This document shows, piece after piece, positions 45,128-53,129 of a stretch of DNA of 64,000 nt. How positions within the stretch are numbered: position 1 is the stretch's first letter; every line of letters begins with the position of its first letter. Source of the DNA: Streptomyces rubradiris (lineage in GTDB: Bacteria; Actinomycetota; Actinomycetes; Streptomycetales; Streptomycetaceae); NCBI RefSeq assembly GCF_016860525.1, contig NZ_BNEA01000015.1, positions 5,728,501 through 5,792,500 of the forward strand. Reading direction: 5' to 3'. The notes below the pieces were generated by a model. The model ran no database searches. It was not told the DNA's origin and worked only from the letters and a program-made list of their open reading frames with translations. Both the position numbers and the translations under genes were made by a program.

Positions 45128-45430
45128 GTGTCGCCGTGCCGCACACTGGCGGAGGCGGCCCAGCGCTGTGGGCGGGAGTTGTTCGAACTGGCCCGGCGCC
45201 ACGGGTTCCCCGAACCGGAAGCCTCCTCCGGCGGTACGGAGTCCTACTCCTGGCGCGAGATCGCCGCATGGCTGACCCGCGCTGGACACGTCGTACCCGA
45301 AGAACCCCGAGACCTGCTCGTCGCCGACCGTGCTCTGCGCCTCGCCGACGTGCTTGAAGGGGCTGACGAGCCGCCGGGTGTGCTGCGTGCCCTCGGGCTG
45401 CCGGTCGACCAGGGCCTGCGGGCGTACTGA
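45128..45430 (+). CDS. small hypothetical protein, possible DNA-binding fragment
   Basis: About 100 residues. The central part, ELFELARRHGFPEPEASSGG followed by ESYSWREIAAWLTRAG, looks like a diverged two-helix DNA-binding motif similar to small excisionase-like or helix-turn-helix proteins, but the match is weak. No good ribosome site precedes GTG 45128, and the frame is open further upstream, so it may be a decayed remnant or have another start. It lies divergent from the HATPase gene. Confidence 0.5.
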   Translation: MSPCRTLAEAAQRCGRELFELARRHGFPEPEASSGGTESYSWREIAAWLTRAGHVVPEEPRDLLVADRALRLADVLEGADEPPGVLRALGLPVDQGLRAY

Positions 45431-45438
45431 GGAACGCG

Positions 45439-45469
45439 AACCGGCCCCCGTCGGTGCCGGAGGCCGGTT
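45439..45469. terminator. hairpin between converging genes
   Basis: AACCGGCC (45439-45446) and GGCCGGTT (45462-45469) form a perfect 8-bp stem with a 15-nt loop that can pair further inside. It sits between the small gene (ending 45430) and the lipase gene (ending 45492), so it can serve both strands. Confidence 0.7.
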
Positions 45470-45491
45470 TGTCGGCTGGGAGCCGGGCGGC

Positions 45492-46460
45492 TCAGCTGAT
45501 GGCGTTCAGCATCGCCTGTTCCACGTGGTCGGCGGCGTTGCGGTGGCCGAGGGCGTTGGGGTGTACGAAGGACATCTGGTAGGGGAGGGTGACGAAGCCT
45601 TCCACCCACTTGCTGTCGTCGCAGACGCTGTGGCCCTGGGAGGAGGCGTAGAGGTCGATGTAGCGGGCCGCTTCCTGTGTGCCGGTCGAGTTCGCGATGG
45701 CCTTGTTGAGGGGTTCCAGGACGTCATGGCGCAGCCAGGCCAGGTCGCCCGGGGTGATCGTGCCGAACTGCGTCAGCTCGCCGAAGCGGCAGGCGGAGGT
45801 GTCCTTGGGGACGACCGTGGGATAGCCGACGGTCAGGATCTTCGCGTGCGGGGCGCGCCGGTGGAGGTCGGCGAGCATCCGGTCGTAGTCCTGGCGCACC
45901 TTCTTCAGCCGGGCCGGGACGCCGGCGGCCATGGCCTCCTTGCACGGGGTGCCCTTGCCGCCGCTTTCGCTGCCCAGCTCCGAGCACTTGACGAGGAATT
46001 CGGCGAAGCCGAGGGTGTTTCCGCCCGCGCCGACGGTGATGACGTCGGTACCGGAGTTCACCGCCTCGGACTGAGCGCGCACCCGGGGGAAGGGATAGTC
46101 CGGGTCCTCCGAAAAGGGCGGCAGGTGACGGCCGATCGGGGGCTGGGCCGTGTCGGTGACGTCCTCGATGGTGGCGGCGCCGCAGCTGACGTTGGTCAGA
46201 TCGAAGAGACCGCCGAGGTCCCGGTCGATGACCTGGGGGTAGGACCGGTCGGTGCGCTCGCAGCCGTCGCGCGGGACTTCGAAGGTGTCGCCCGCGGCCC
46301 GGATCACCCCGGCGGTGTAGGAGTCACCCAGGGCAACCCACTGGTAGTTGTCGGCCGCGGCGGCGGGTCGGGCCCCGGCGAACTGTGCGGGGACGAGAGC
46401 GCCGGCGGCGAGGGCGGCGGCCGAGCCGAGCAGGGCCAGACGAGTGCGCAAGCGTGCCAC
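45492..46460 (-). CDS. secreted SGNH/GDSL lipase/esterase
   Basis: Extracellular lipase-like hydrolase of 322 residues. A Sec signal peptide covers about residues 1-36 (LALLGSAAALAAGALVPA). The nucleophile is in block I (ALGDSYTAG), block III Asn in GAGGNTLGF, and the catalytic Asp/His lie in block V (FVHPNALGHRNAADH). Six cysteines fit three disulfides typical of Streptomyces GDSL lipases. GTG 46460 has GGAGG 5 nt before it. It follows the divergent protease gene region, each with its own promoter. Confidence 0.92.
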   Translation of the reverse strand: MARLRTRLALLGSAAALAAGALVPAQFAGARPAAAADNYQWVALGDSYTAGVIRAAGDTFEVPRDGCERTDRSYPQVIDRDLGGLFDLTNVSCGAATIEDVTDTAQPPIGRHLPPFSEDPDYPFPRVRAQSEAVNSGTDVITVGAGGNTLGFAEFLVKCSELGSESGGKGTPCKEAMAAGVPARLKKVRQDYDRMLADLHRRAPHAKILTVGYPTVVPKDTSACRFGELTQFGTITPGDLAWLRHDVLEPLNKAIANSTGTQEAARYIDLYASSQGHSVCDDSKWVEGFVTLPYQMSFVHPNALGHRNAADHVEQAMLNAIS

Positions 46461-46665
46461 GAATCCTCCATGGATACGGTGTCGGCGGTGCTTCGACCCT
46501 AAAGTGACGCTTGCGGAGCGCAAGAGATCCACTGCGGTCAGTAACCAAATGTTGGTGGAATACGTCTGTGTGGGGGACCTGGCTTCGCACTGGATGATCC
46601 CGGCCCGAAAGCACGTACGTGATGGCTGTCTTGTTCTCGGCCATCACATCGGCGCGCAACACGAA

Positions 46666-46694
46666 GGGGGCGTGAGGCCGAACCCCACGCCCCC
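46666..46694 (-). terminator. terminator downstream of the sedolisin gene
   Basis: GGGGGCGTG pairs with CACGCCCCC across a short AGG-CCGAA-CCC loop region, a strong GC stem lying 16-44 nt past the protease stop codon on the minus strand. Confidence 0.7.
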
Positions 46695-46709
46695 GACCGG
46701 TCTACACGC

Positions 46710-48653
46710 CTATCGCTTGCGGAACGACTGCACGTACCCGTTCGCCGGTGACCCGACGCCCGTCACGTCGTCGTAGCCCTTGACCGCCGACAGGGAGCTG
46801 TCGTGGCCGAGGGTGCGAGCCGAGTACAGCAGGCCGCCCGTCGCGTCGAGGCCGTTGGCGAAGTCGACGCGGGCCACCGCGAGGCCGGAGCCCGTGGGGT
46901 TGTCCGTGACGTCGTGGTAGACGCCCTTCTTGCCGTACTTGGCGTAGATCGCGGGGTTGGCGAAGCCGAGGGGCTTGCCGCCGCCGGCCTCCTGGGCCAG
47001 GGCCTGGACCGCCGCGATGACCGGCGCCGCCAGAGACGTGCCGCCGATGCGGTACTCGTCGTACCGCTCCGTGCCGTCAGGGAAGGTCTGCGTCTGGCCG
47101 ACCAGGAACCCGGTGTTGGGGTCGGCGATCGCCGCGATGTCCGGGACCACCCGGTTGCCGGCGGCGTTGTGCGCCTTGGCCAGGGAGTCGGGGACCACGC
47201 CCTTCTGGTAGTACGGCTGCGGCACCGTCCTGCTCGTTCCCCCGCCCGCACCGGAGGTGAACGTGCCGGGGAAGCCCTCCCAGCTCTTGCCGTCGGCCGA
47301 CAGCGAGGACTTCTCGGTGCCCCAGCCGGTCTCCCACAGGTACGTGTCGCCCTTGCCGACCGCCAGCGACGTACCGCCGACCGCCGTCACCCACGCCGAG
47401 TTCGCCGGGGTGTCGACCTGCTTCGTACCGGTGTTGGCCACCTCGTCGCCGTTGTCGCCGGAGGAGAAGTAGAAGCCGATGCCCTGCACCGCGCCCAGCT
47501 GGAAGACCTGGTCGTACGCGGCGGCCAGGTCCGGCGTCTGGTTGGCCTCGATGTCGCCCCAGGAGTTGGAGACGATGTCGGCCAGGTGGTTGTCGACGAT
47601 CTTGCCGAGGGAGTCCAGCAGGTCGTCGTCGTAGCAGGAGGCCGCGCCGACATACGTCACCTCGGCGTTCGGTGCCACCGCGTGTGCCGCCTCGATGTCG
47701 AGGGTCTCCTCGCCGTACCAGCCGGCCGCGCCGCACTCCTCGGTCCTGGTGTAGTTCTTCGGGAGGACCTGGTGCAACTGGCCGGTCTTCCAGGGCGCGT
47801 CGCCGTTCTTCACGGCGTACCGCGCGGCGTCGTAGGCGATCGTCGGCGAGGCGTACGCGTCCGTGATCGCGATGCGCACCCCGCGCCCGGTGTACGTGCC
47901 CGCCCCGTACGCGGCCCGCAGCTGCCTGCCGGTGTAGCCCTTGACCGCGTACGGGATCTTCCCGCCGTACGCGTCCGGGAGGGTCGTCGCGAGCTTCGAG
48001 CCGTAGTAGGAGGAGAACGGGCCCGAGTTCTTGAACACCGCGTCCGGCGGCGGGAGTTGGTCGGCGTGGCGTGCCTTGTGCGGGGCGTTGTCCAGGCCGG
48101 TGACCGTGAGGACGGCGCCCTTGAGGGAGGCGGGCGCGGAGGGCGTCGCGGCCGGGGCGCGGTAGGTCTTCGCGCCCTTGGCGTAGTCGTGCAGCTGGGT
48201 GCCGAAGGCCCGCTCGGCGGCGGCCACGTCACCGGAGACGGCGACGTAGCGCGGGGTGACCTCGGTGACGGTCAGCCCGGCCGACGTCAGCCAGGACTTC
48301 ACGGCGGCCACCTGGGCCTTGGTGGCGCCGAAGCGGGCCTGGGTCTGCTTCGCGCTCAGGTACTTGCCGTGGAGCGGGGAGGCGGGGTCGGACACCGCCT
48401 TCGCGTAGGCGGCGAGGCCGGACGCGTCCCGGCCGGCCAGGTAGACGCGGGCCTTCACCCGGGCGCCGTCCGGGGTCGCGCCCTTGTCCGCCTCGGCCGT
48501 GGCCCACAGCGGCTTGGTGCCCTTCAGTACGGCGCGTGCGGGGCCGTCGGCGGCGTGGGCCGCGGGTATGCCCAGCGCCAGCGCGCCGGCGATCAGCGGC
48601 AGCGTCGCCGCCATGCTCACACCGGCGCGCACGGTGGCGCGGTCGGATCTCAT
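46710..48653 (-). CDS. secreted sedolisin family (S53) serine-carboxyl protease
   Basis: Acid-stable extracellular protease, 647 residues. It has a Sec signal (about 1-35), an S53 pro-domain (pro-kumamolisin, about 40-185) and a catalytic domain. The Glu-Asp pair is in YGEETLDIEAAHAV, the oxyanion Asp in NSWGDIEAN, and the nucleophile Ser in GGTSLAAPVI (SGTS type); the calcium site is formed by DVTGVGSPANG near the end. ATG 48653 follows GGGGG; a GTG 24 bp upstream is less likely. Secretion with the neighbouring lipase suggests extracellular scavenging. Confidence 0.95.
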   Translation of the reverse strand: MRSDRATVRAGVSMAATLPLIAGALALGIPAAHAADGPARAVLKGTKPLWATAEADKGATPDGARVKARVYLAGRDASGLAAYAKAVSDPASPLHGKYLSAKQTQARFGATKAQVAAVKSWLTSAGLTVTEVTPRYVAVSGDVAAAERAFGTQLHDYAKGAKTYRAPAATPSAPASLKGAVLTVTGLDNAPHKARHADQLPPPDAVFKNSGPFSSYYGSKLATTLPDAYGGKIPYAVKGYTGRQLRAAYGAGTYTGRGVRIAITDAYASPTIAYDAARYAVKNGDAPWKTGQLHQVLPKNYTRTEECGAAGWYGEETLDIEAAHAVAPNAEVTYVGAASCYDDDLLDSLGKIVDNHLADIVSNSWGDIEANQTPDLAAAYDQVFQLGAVQGIGFYFSSGDNGDEVANTGTKQVDTPANSAWVTAVGGTSLAVGKGDTYLWETGWGTEKSSLSADGKSWEGFPGTFTSGAGGGTSRTVPQPYYQKGVVPDSLAKAHNAAGNRVVPDIAAIADPNTGFLVGQTQTFPDGTERYDEYRIGGTSLAAPVIAAVQALAQEAGGGKPLGFANPAIYAKYGKKGVYHDVTDNPTGSGLAVARVDFANGLDATGGLLYSARTLGHDSSLSAVKGYDDVTGVGSPANGYVQSFRKR

Positions 48654-48778
48654 AGAACCCCCTGCGATGCGGTTCACCTGCGTGTAGTGGCTGGTGGGGC
48701 CACTCTCGCGATGAACCGTTCATGCCAGGGGAACGGGCGGGTCAAAAGACGATCAAGTGGGGGGCTTCGTGCCTCGCG

Positions 48779-49411
48779 TCACGAACGCGGGTGTGCGCCA
48801 CGCTCCTTGAGCATCCCCGCCATCAGCTCGATCTCCGACTGCTGCGCGTCCACCATGCCCTGCGCGAGCCGCTTCTCCGCCCCGACCGCGCACTTGTCCG
48901 CGCAGCCCTCGGCCATGTGCATGCCGCCCTTGTGATGGTCCGTCATCAACTGGAGGTAGAAGACCTCCGCCTGCTTGCCGTCGAGCGACTGAAGCTTCTT
49001 CAGCTCGGTGTTGGTGGCCATCCCCGGCATCAGCGCGCCGTCCTCGCCGGGAGGCATGCCGCGCATGCCCATCCACGTCATCGGCGGGTCGGCCGACACC
49101 TTCGGCAGCCCCCACAGGTCCAGCCAGCCCAGCAGCATCCCGCGCTGGTTGGCCTGCGTCTGCGCGATGTCGTACGCGAGCCGCCGCACCTCCTCGTCCT
49201 CGGTGCGGTCCCGCACGATGTACGACATCTCCACCGCCTGCTGGTGGTGGACGGCCATGTCCCGCGCGAAGCCCGCGTCGGCCGACTTCGCGTCCGGCGT
49301 CCGCGTCGCAGGGTCGCCGCCGTCCTGGGCGACCGCGTAGGTGATCGCGCCGGCCGCGACGAGCACCGCCGCCGCCGTCCCGGCGACCCACCCGAGGGAA
49401 CGCCCGCTCAC
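48779..49411 (-). CDS. DUF305 domain protein, membrane-anchored
   Basis: A 210-residue protein with one N-terminal membrane helix (LGWVAGTAAAVLVAAGAITY) and two DUF305 ferritin-like four-helix modules. Met/His-rich segments are visible: MAVHHQQAVEMS, MTDHHKGGMHM and MTWMGMRGMPPG. Such proteins are often linked with copper handling, but no copper gene is adjacent. GTG start overlaps the DUF3105 stop (GTGA), so the two are co-translated. Confidence 0.9.
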   Translation of the reverse strand: MSGRSLGWVAGTAAAVLVAAGAITYAVAQDGGDPATRTPDAKSADAGFARDMAVHHQQAVEMSYIVRDRTEDEEVRRLAYDIAQTQANQRGMLLGWLDLWGLPKVSADPPMTWMGMRGMPPGEDGALMPGMATNTELKKLQSLDGKQAEVFYLQLMTDHHKGGMHMAEGCADKCAVGAEKRLAQGMVDAQQSEIELMAGMLKERGAHPRS

Positions 49412-50085
49412 TTCATGACCCCGCCGGTGCACGAGGCGCCCGGCTCGGGCGTCTGGTCACCCTGCACGTACTTCTCGAAGAACTTGCCCACTTCCGGGTC
49501 CTTCGCGCTCTTGACCGCCACCTGATGGCCCCACGCCGACAGCAGCAGCGGGGCGTCCTGGTTCTCGTACGGGCTGATCATCGAGTACGGCGTGCTCTTC
49601 ACCTTCGCCGCGAGCGCGTCCACGTCCGCCTTGGGCGCCTTGGCGGTGTACGTCACCCAGACCGCGCCGTGCTCCAGCGAGTGCACGGCGTTCTCCTCCG
49701 GCACCGGCGCGGTGTACACGTCACCGTTGCAGTTCAGCCAGACCGGGTTGTGGTCGCCGCCGACCGGCGGGTGCATCGGGTAGGACACCTTGGTCGTCAC
49801 ATGGTTGCGGCCCAGCTTGCCCGACCAGGTCCGCACCCCGTCCTTGCCGGTGGTGAAGCTTCCGGAGTCGCCGGAGCCCTTGGCGTCACCGCTCGCGGTG
49901 GAGTCCTTGTCGTCCGACTGCGCGTTCACGAGCACCACGCCGCCGACGGCGAGACCGGCGACGACCACCACGCTCGCGGCGATGGCGAGGACGCGGTTGC
50001 GGCGGTCCCGGGCACGCTCGGCGCGCCGCATCTCGTCTATGCGCGCCTTGCGCGCGGCGGTGCTGCTGTTGTTGCCGGAGCCCAT
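49408..50085 (-). CDS. DUF3105 domain protein, membrane-anchored
   Basis: A 225-residue protein: basic cytoplasmic head, one membrane helix (VLAIAASVVVVAGLAVGGVVL), a disordered Gly/Ser/Asp linker and a DUF3105 domain. The latter includes YPMHPPVGGDHNPVWLNCNG and AVHSLEHGAVW with conserved His/Cys/Trp residues that could bind metal. Usually found next to DUF305, as here. Function unknown. Confidence 0.9.
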   Translation of the reverse strand: MGSGNNSSTAARKARIDEMRRAERARDRRNRVLAIAASVVVVAGLAVGGVVLVNAQSDDKDSTASGDAKGSGDSGSFTTGKDGVRTWSGKLGRNHVTTKVSYPMHPPVGGDHNPVWLNCNGDVYTAPVPEENAVHSLEHGAVWVTYTAKAPKADVDALAAKVKSTPYSMISPYENQDAPLLLSAWGHQVAVKSAKDPEVGKFFEKYVQGDQTPEPGASCTGGVMK

Positions 50086-50224
50086 GAGACGTGTCCTTCG
50101 CGAGAGGAATGGGTGGGGACGGTGGGGCTCGCTGATCGTAATGCGGGAAGGGCCGACATCCGTAGGGATCGCACGGCGGCACGGATGATTTGGCGCCAGG
50201 ATGCGCGTTACCTACGCTCGCCGT

Positions 50225-50671
50225 ATGCGGCTGCTGCGCTCCACCGATCTGGCCCTGCGCGTCCTGATGCGACTCGCGGTCGCCGCCGACGCCACCCCCA
50301 CGACCCGCCAGGTCGCCGCCGACATGGAGGTGCCGTACACACATGCCACGAAGGTGGTCGCCGAGCTGCAGCACCTCGGCCTGGTCGACGCCCGCCGGGG
50401 CCGGGGCGGCGGGCTGGCGCTGACGGAGCGGGGCCGCACGGCGTCCGTGGGCGTGGTGGTGCGCACCTTCGAGGGCGAGGGCGACGTGGTGGACTGCGAG
50501 GGCACCCCGGGCTGCCCGCTGCGCTCCGGCTGCCGGCTGCGGGGCGCGTTGCGACGGGCCCAGGAGGCGTTCTTCGCCGCCCTGGACCCGGTCACCGTCG
50601 CCGACATCGTCACCGACCCCACCGGCCCCCTGCTGCTCGGTATCTCGCGGGGGCCGGCGGAGCGGGACTGA
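50225..50671 (+). CDS. nsrR: Rrf2 family nitric-oxide-sensing repressor NsrR
   Basis: Fe-S cluster regulator of 148 residues. A winged helix-turn-helix occupies about residues 25-65 (TTRQVAADMEVPYTHATKVV). The three cluster ligands have exactly the NsrR spacing C-X5-C-X5-C (VDCEGTPGCPLRSGCRL, about 93-105). NO attack on the [4Fe-4S] cluster lifts repression. The convergent neighbour is the flavohaemoglobin gene, which ends 8 bp away. TACGCT (50213-50218) lies 6 nt before the ATG (leaderless pattern). Confidence 0.93.
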   Translation: MRLLRSTDLALRVLMRLAVAADATPTTRQVAADMEVPYTHATKVVAELQHLGLVDARRGRGGGLALTERGRTASVGVVVRTFEGEGDVVDCEGTPGCPLRSGCRLRGALRRAQEAFFAALDPVTVADIVTDPTGPLLLGISRGPAERD

Positions 50672-50678
50672 GGCGCCG

Positions 50679-51863
50679 CTAGCCCTGCGCCAGCCACAGG
50701 TCGGGGCCGAACACCTCGTAGTGGATGGCGGCCGGGGCCACGCCCTTGTCGATCAGCTGGGCGCGGACCGCGCGCATGAACGGCAGCGGGCCGCACAGGT
50801 ACGCGCGCGTGCCGGGCCGTACGGCGATGTCCGCCAGGTCGACCAGGCCGGTGCGGCTGCCCGGTCCGGCGTCCCGCTCGTAGAAGAAGTGCACCTCGGC
50901 GTCGGACAGCTTGCCGGCGTAGGAGCTGTGGTCGGCGCGCAGGGCGTGGTCGGCGGGGGAGCGGTCGCCGTGGACCACGGTGACCGGGCCGCGGTGGCCG
51001 CCGGCGGCGAGGCCGGCCAGCATCGCGATCATCGGGGTCACGCCGATGCCCGCCGAGGCGAGCAGCACCGGGGTGTCGTCACCGGCGTCCAGGAACAGGT
51101 CGCCGTAGGGCTCGGACAGCTGAAGGACGTCACCGGGCTTGACGTGTGCGTGCAGGTGGGTGGAGACCTCGCCGTCGGGCGTGGTGCCGCCGTGCACCCG
51201 CTTGACGCTGAACTGGCGCACCGAGTCGGCCGGCGCCCCGGTCAGGCTGTACTGCCGTATCTGCCGGGCGCCGTCGGGCAGGGTGACGCCGACGGAGACG
51301 TACTGACCGGCGCGGAAGGCCCTGACCGGGCCGCCGTCGGCCGGGCGCAGCCGGAAGGTGACGACGTCCGCGGTCTCCTCGACCCGCTCGACCACCTCCC
51401 AGCGGCGCGGGCCCGGGCCGCCGCTCTCCTCGTACAGCCGCTTCTCGGTCGCGATGAGCGCGTTGGCCATCAGCCAGTAGACCTCGTCCCAGGCGGCGGC
51501 CACCTCGGGCGTGACGGCCTCGCCCAGGATCTCGGCGATGGCGGCGAAGAGGTGCTCGTGGACGACCTGGTACTGCTCCGGCGCCACGCCCAGGGAGGCG
51601 TGCTTGTGGGCGATGCGGGCGAGCATCGCGTCCGGCCGCCGGCCGGGATGGTCCAGCAGGTGCGTGGCGAAGGCGGCGATGGAGCCGGCGAGGGCCTGCC
51701 GCTGGGTGCCGGCGGCCTGGTTGCCGCGGTTGAACAGGTCCCGCAGCAGTTCGGGGTGGGCGGCGAAGAGACGGTCGTAGAACCGCTCGGTGATCTCGCC
51801 GATGGCCGCGCCGACGGCGGGCAGGGTGGCGCGGACGGTGGCTGCGGACTGCTCGGTCAGCAT
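50679..51863 (-). CDS. hmpA: flavohaemoglobin (nitric oxide dioxygenase)
   Basis: Converts NO and O2 to nitrate using NAD(P)H; 394 residues, cytoplasmic. The globin domain (1-140) has the proximal heme His in ARIAHKHASLG (about 85) and Tyr B10/Gln E7 in ITERFYDRLF and NRGNQAAG. The FAD domain has RQYSLTGAP, and the NAD domain GIGVTPMIAML and YLCGPLPFM. ATG 51863 follows GAGGAG; an upstream ATG lies inside the operator and is rejected. The promoter carries a perfect NsrR-type inverted repeat. Confidence 0.96.
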   Translation of the reverse strand: MLTEQSAATVRATLPAVGAAIGEITERFYDRLFAAHPELLRDLFNRGNQAAGTQRQALAGSIAAFATHLLDHPGRRPDAMLARIAHKHASLGVAPEQYQVVHEHLFAAIAEILGEAVTPEVAAAWDEVYWLMANALIATEKRLYEESGGPGPRRWEVVERVEETADVVTFRLRPADGGPVRAFRAGQYVSVGVTLPDGARQIRQYSLTGAPADSVRQFSVKRVHGGTTPDGEVSTHLHAHVKPGDVLQLSEPYGDLFLDAGDDTPVLLASAGIGVTPMIAMLAGLAAGGHRGPVTVVHGDRSPADHALRADHSSYAGKLSDAEVHFFYERDAGPGSRTGLVDLADIAVRPGTRAYLCGPLPFMRAVRAQLIDKGVAPAAIHYEVFGPDLWLAQG

Positions 51864-51905
51864 CACGACTCCTCGTGAGATGTCGGGGCACCGCCACGCT
51901 ATGAA

Positions 51906-51928
51906 AACTTGCATCTGAGATGCAAGTT
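51906..51928. promoter_or_regulatory. perfect 11-1-11 NsrR operator in the hmpA promoter
   Basis: Half-site AACTTGCATCT is followed by one base (G) and its exact reverse complement, a 23-bp perfect palindrome. This is the 11-1-11 architecture known for Streptomyces NsrR targets. Read on the minus strand it overlaps a possible -35 TTGCAT with -10 CATAGC about 16 bp later, so bound NsrR would block hmpA transcription. Confidence 0.88.
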
Positions 51929-52166
51929 AAGTGGGGAGTCGCTCACCCCTGCGTCGTGCTCCAGGGGACCGGCACGGCGACGGAAGCCGGGCGGCCGCCT
52001 CGTGCGCCCCGGCCAGGTGCGGGGCGTGCCGGAACAGCACCTGGTTGGCGGTCGGGAGCGGGAAGTCCGGTTCCCGCTCCAGGGCGTCGATGCCACCCAC
52101 CGCCCGGATGCCGTTGCCGGCCACCGGGACGGCCTCGGGCCGGTACCGGGCGACCGTGGCGCGGAT
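51927..52166 (-). pseudogene. C-terminal remnant of an Asp/Glu racemase/AMDase-family enzyme
   Basis: A 75-80 codon frame, ended upstream by an in-frame TGA, retains the C-terminal signature of the aspartate/glutamate racemase, maleate isomerase and arylmalonate decarboxylase superfamily: AVPVAGNGIRAVGGIDALE, then PLPTANQVLFRHAPHLAG. The catalytic Cys of the family (usually within ISCTGL-like sequence) is Gly here, and the N-terminal two thirds are gone. Hence inactive debris. Its 3' end abuts the NsrR operator. Confidence 0.55.
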
Positions 52167-52408
52167 TCACCGAGTCGCGCCGAAGAAACGGCGGAGCCGA
52201 GGCGGGATCACCCGTAACGGAGCTATATGCAGAATCAAGCATGTTATTGGCCTGCATGCAGTGATGCACCTCACTCCCTTCGGGTGGATGGTCGCGCTCC
52301 ATATTTGCTCAGGCAGTCAAGGGTTTCGGCGGCAACGCCCGCTGTCACGGTGCCGGCGGCGGCCGGGACGGGGGGCGGCCGGGACGGGGGCGCTGGGGGC
52401 GGGTGCGC
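52167..52408. other. non-coding region, locally AT-richer
   Basis: No gene is seen. Bases 52215-52310 are less GC-rich than the surroundings and contain a TGCAT-N5-GATGCA dyad (52254-52269), similar to the core of the NsrR operator but with one extra spacer base, located upstream of the racemase remnant. Confidence 0.5.
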
Positions 52409-52855
52409 TCAGCGGGCGCTGCGCAGCGCCTGGACCGTGCCGGCCAGTTCAGGGGTGGCGCCGGCGGTGTTCAGCGCCGCGCTCAGGACCTCGGAGTAGG
52501 TGCCGCGGGCCTCGGCGTAGCGTTCCTTGCCCTCGTCGGTGATGACGGCGTAGACACCGCGCTTGTCCCCCGGACAGAGGTCCCGGAAGGCGTAACCGGC
52601 CGAGAAGAGCCTGCCGACCAGCCGGGTCACCGAGCTCTGCCCGAGCCCGACCTTGTCGGCGAGTTCCTGCATCCGCAGCTCACCGGCCTTCGACTGGACC
52701 AGGCACTCCAGGGCGCGGAACTCGGAGAGCCCGATGCCGTGTTTGCGTTGCAGGGCCTGGGTGAGCCGGCGCTCGACGTGCGCGTGCAGGGTGAGGACCT
52801 TCCCCCACATGGCCTGGTCGGACGCGGCGGCCGGCGTACAGGAGATCGTGGTCAT
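52409..52855 (-). CDS. MarR family transcriptional regulator
   Basis: Winged-helix dimeric regulator of 148 residues, probably a repressor. The HTH is in LRMQELADKVGLGQSSVTRL (about 60-79), with the wing containing RGVYAVITDEG. ATG 52855 has GAAGGAG 8 nt upstream. The deaminase and SMR pair run divergently from it; two copies of a 19-bp sequence in the shared promoter region are its likely binding sites. Confidence 0.93.
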   Translation of the reverse strand: MTTISCTPAAASDQAMWGKVLTLHAHVERRLTQALQRKHGIGLSEFRALECLVQSKAGELRMQELADKVGLGQSSVTRLVGRLFSAGYAFRDLCPGDKRGVYAVITDEGKERYAEARGTYSEVLSAALNTAGATPELAGTVQALRSAR

Positions 52856-52888
52856 GGTGCGGCTCCTTCTCAGCTGCGCATTGACAAC

Positions 52889-52907
52889 AAGATACATGTT
52901 CATGCAA
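52889..52907. promoter_or_regulatory. operator-like repeat, copy 1
   Basis: AAGATACATGTTCATGCAA, with partial dyad symmetry around ACATGTTCATG. It matches copy 2 (52957-52975) at 15 of 19 positions, and lies 34 bp upstream of the marR start. Confidence 0.6.
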
Positions 52908-52956
52908 GCTTCGAGCTGTTCCCAGACCCCGGCCGCCGGACGTCATGGGGCCCAAT

Positions 52957-52975
52957 AAGATGTACGTACAAGCAA
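52957..52975. promoter_or_regulatory. operator-like repeat, copy 2
   Basis: AAGATGTACGTACAAGCAA, whose centre TGTACGTACA is a perfect palindrome. Its 68-bp distance from copy 1 would allow a MarR dimer at each site to control both directions. Confidence 0.6.
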
Positions 52976-53129
52976 ATATGGAGGTTCCCGTGTTGGTTCT
53001 GTCGCATCCCAAGACATCCGCGAGCACGCCGAAGGGGAAGTGCGCGCCCTTGCGGACACTCCCCTCCGTCCCGGTTCCCGGCGGCGGCCTTCCGCGCCGC
53101 CCGGCCACGGTCTGAGGCGGGGAGTACAG

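Larger units (their letters stand above)
52856..53129. promoter_or_regulatory. divergent promoter region of marR and the deaminase gene
   Basis: This 274-bp gap carries the two 19-bp operator-like copies. Reading plus, TTGACA (52881-52886) is a good -35 and CATGCA a poor -10. A 45-codon frame from ATG 52978 ends before the deaminase and has no supporting evidence. Confidence 0.5.

Noticed and set aside
45128..45430. Confident excisionase/AlpA-type regulator
   Set aside because: The YSWREIAAWL resemblance is too weak, and no integrase or att site is nearby.
52254..52269. Second NsrR site
   Set aside because: The dyad TGCAT-N5-GATGCA has one extra spacer base and lacks the outer AAC/GTT arms, so it is mentioned only as a note, not called as an operator.
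52978..53115. 45-codon frame beginning ATGGAGGTTCCC before the deaminase
   Set aside because: No ribosome site and no similarity; the ATG is right after the second operator copy.
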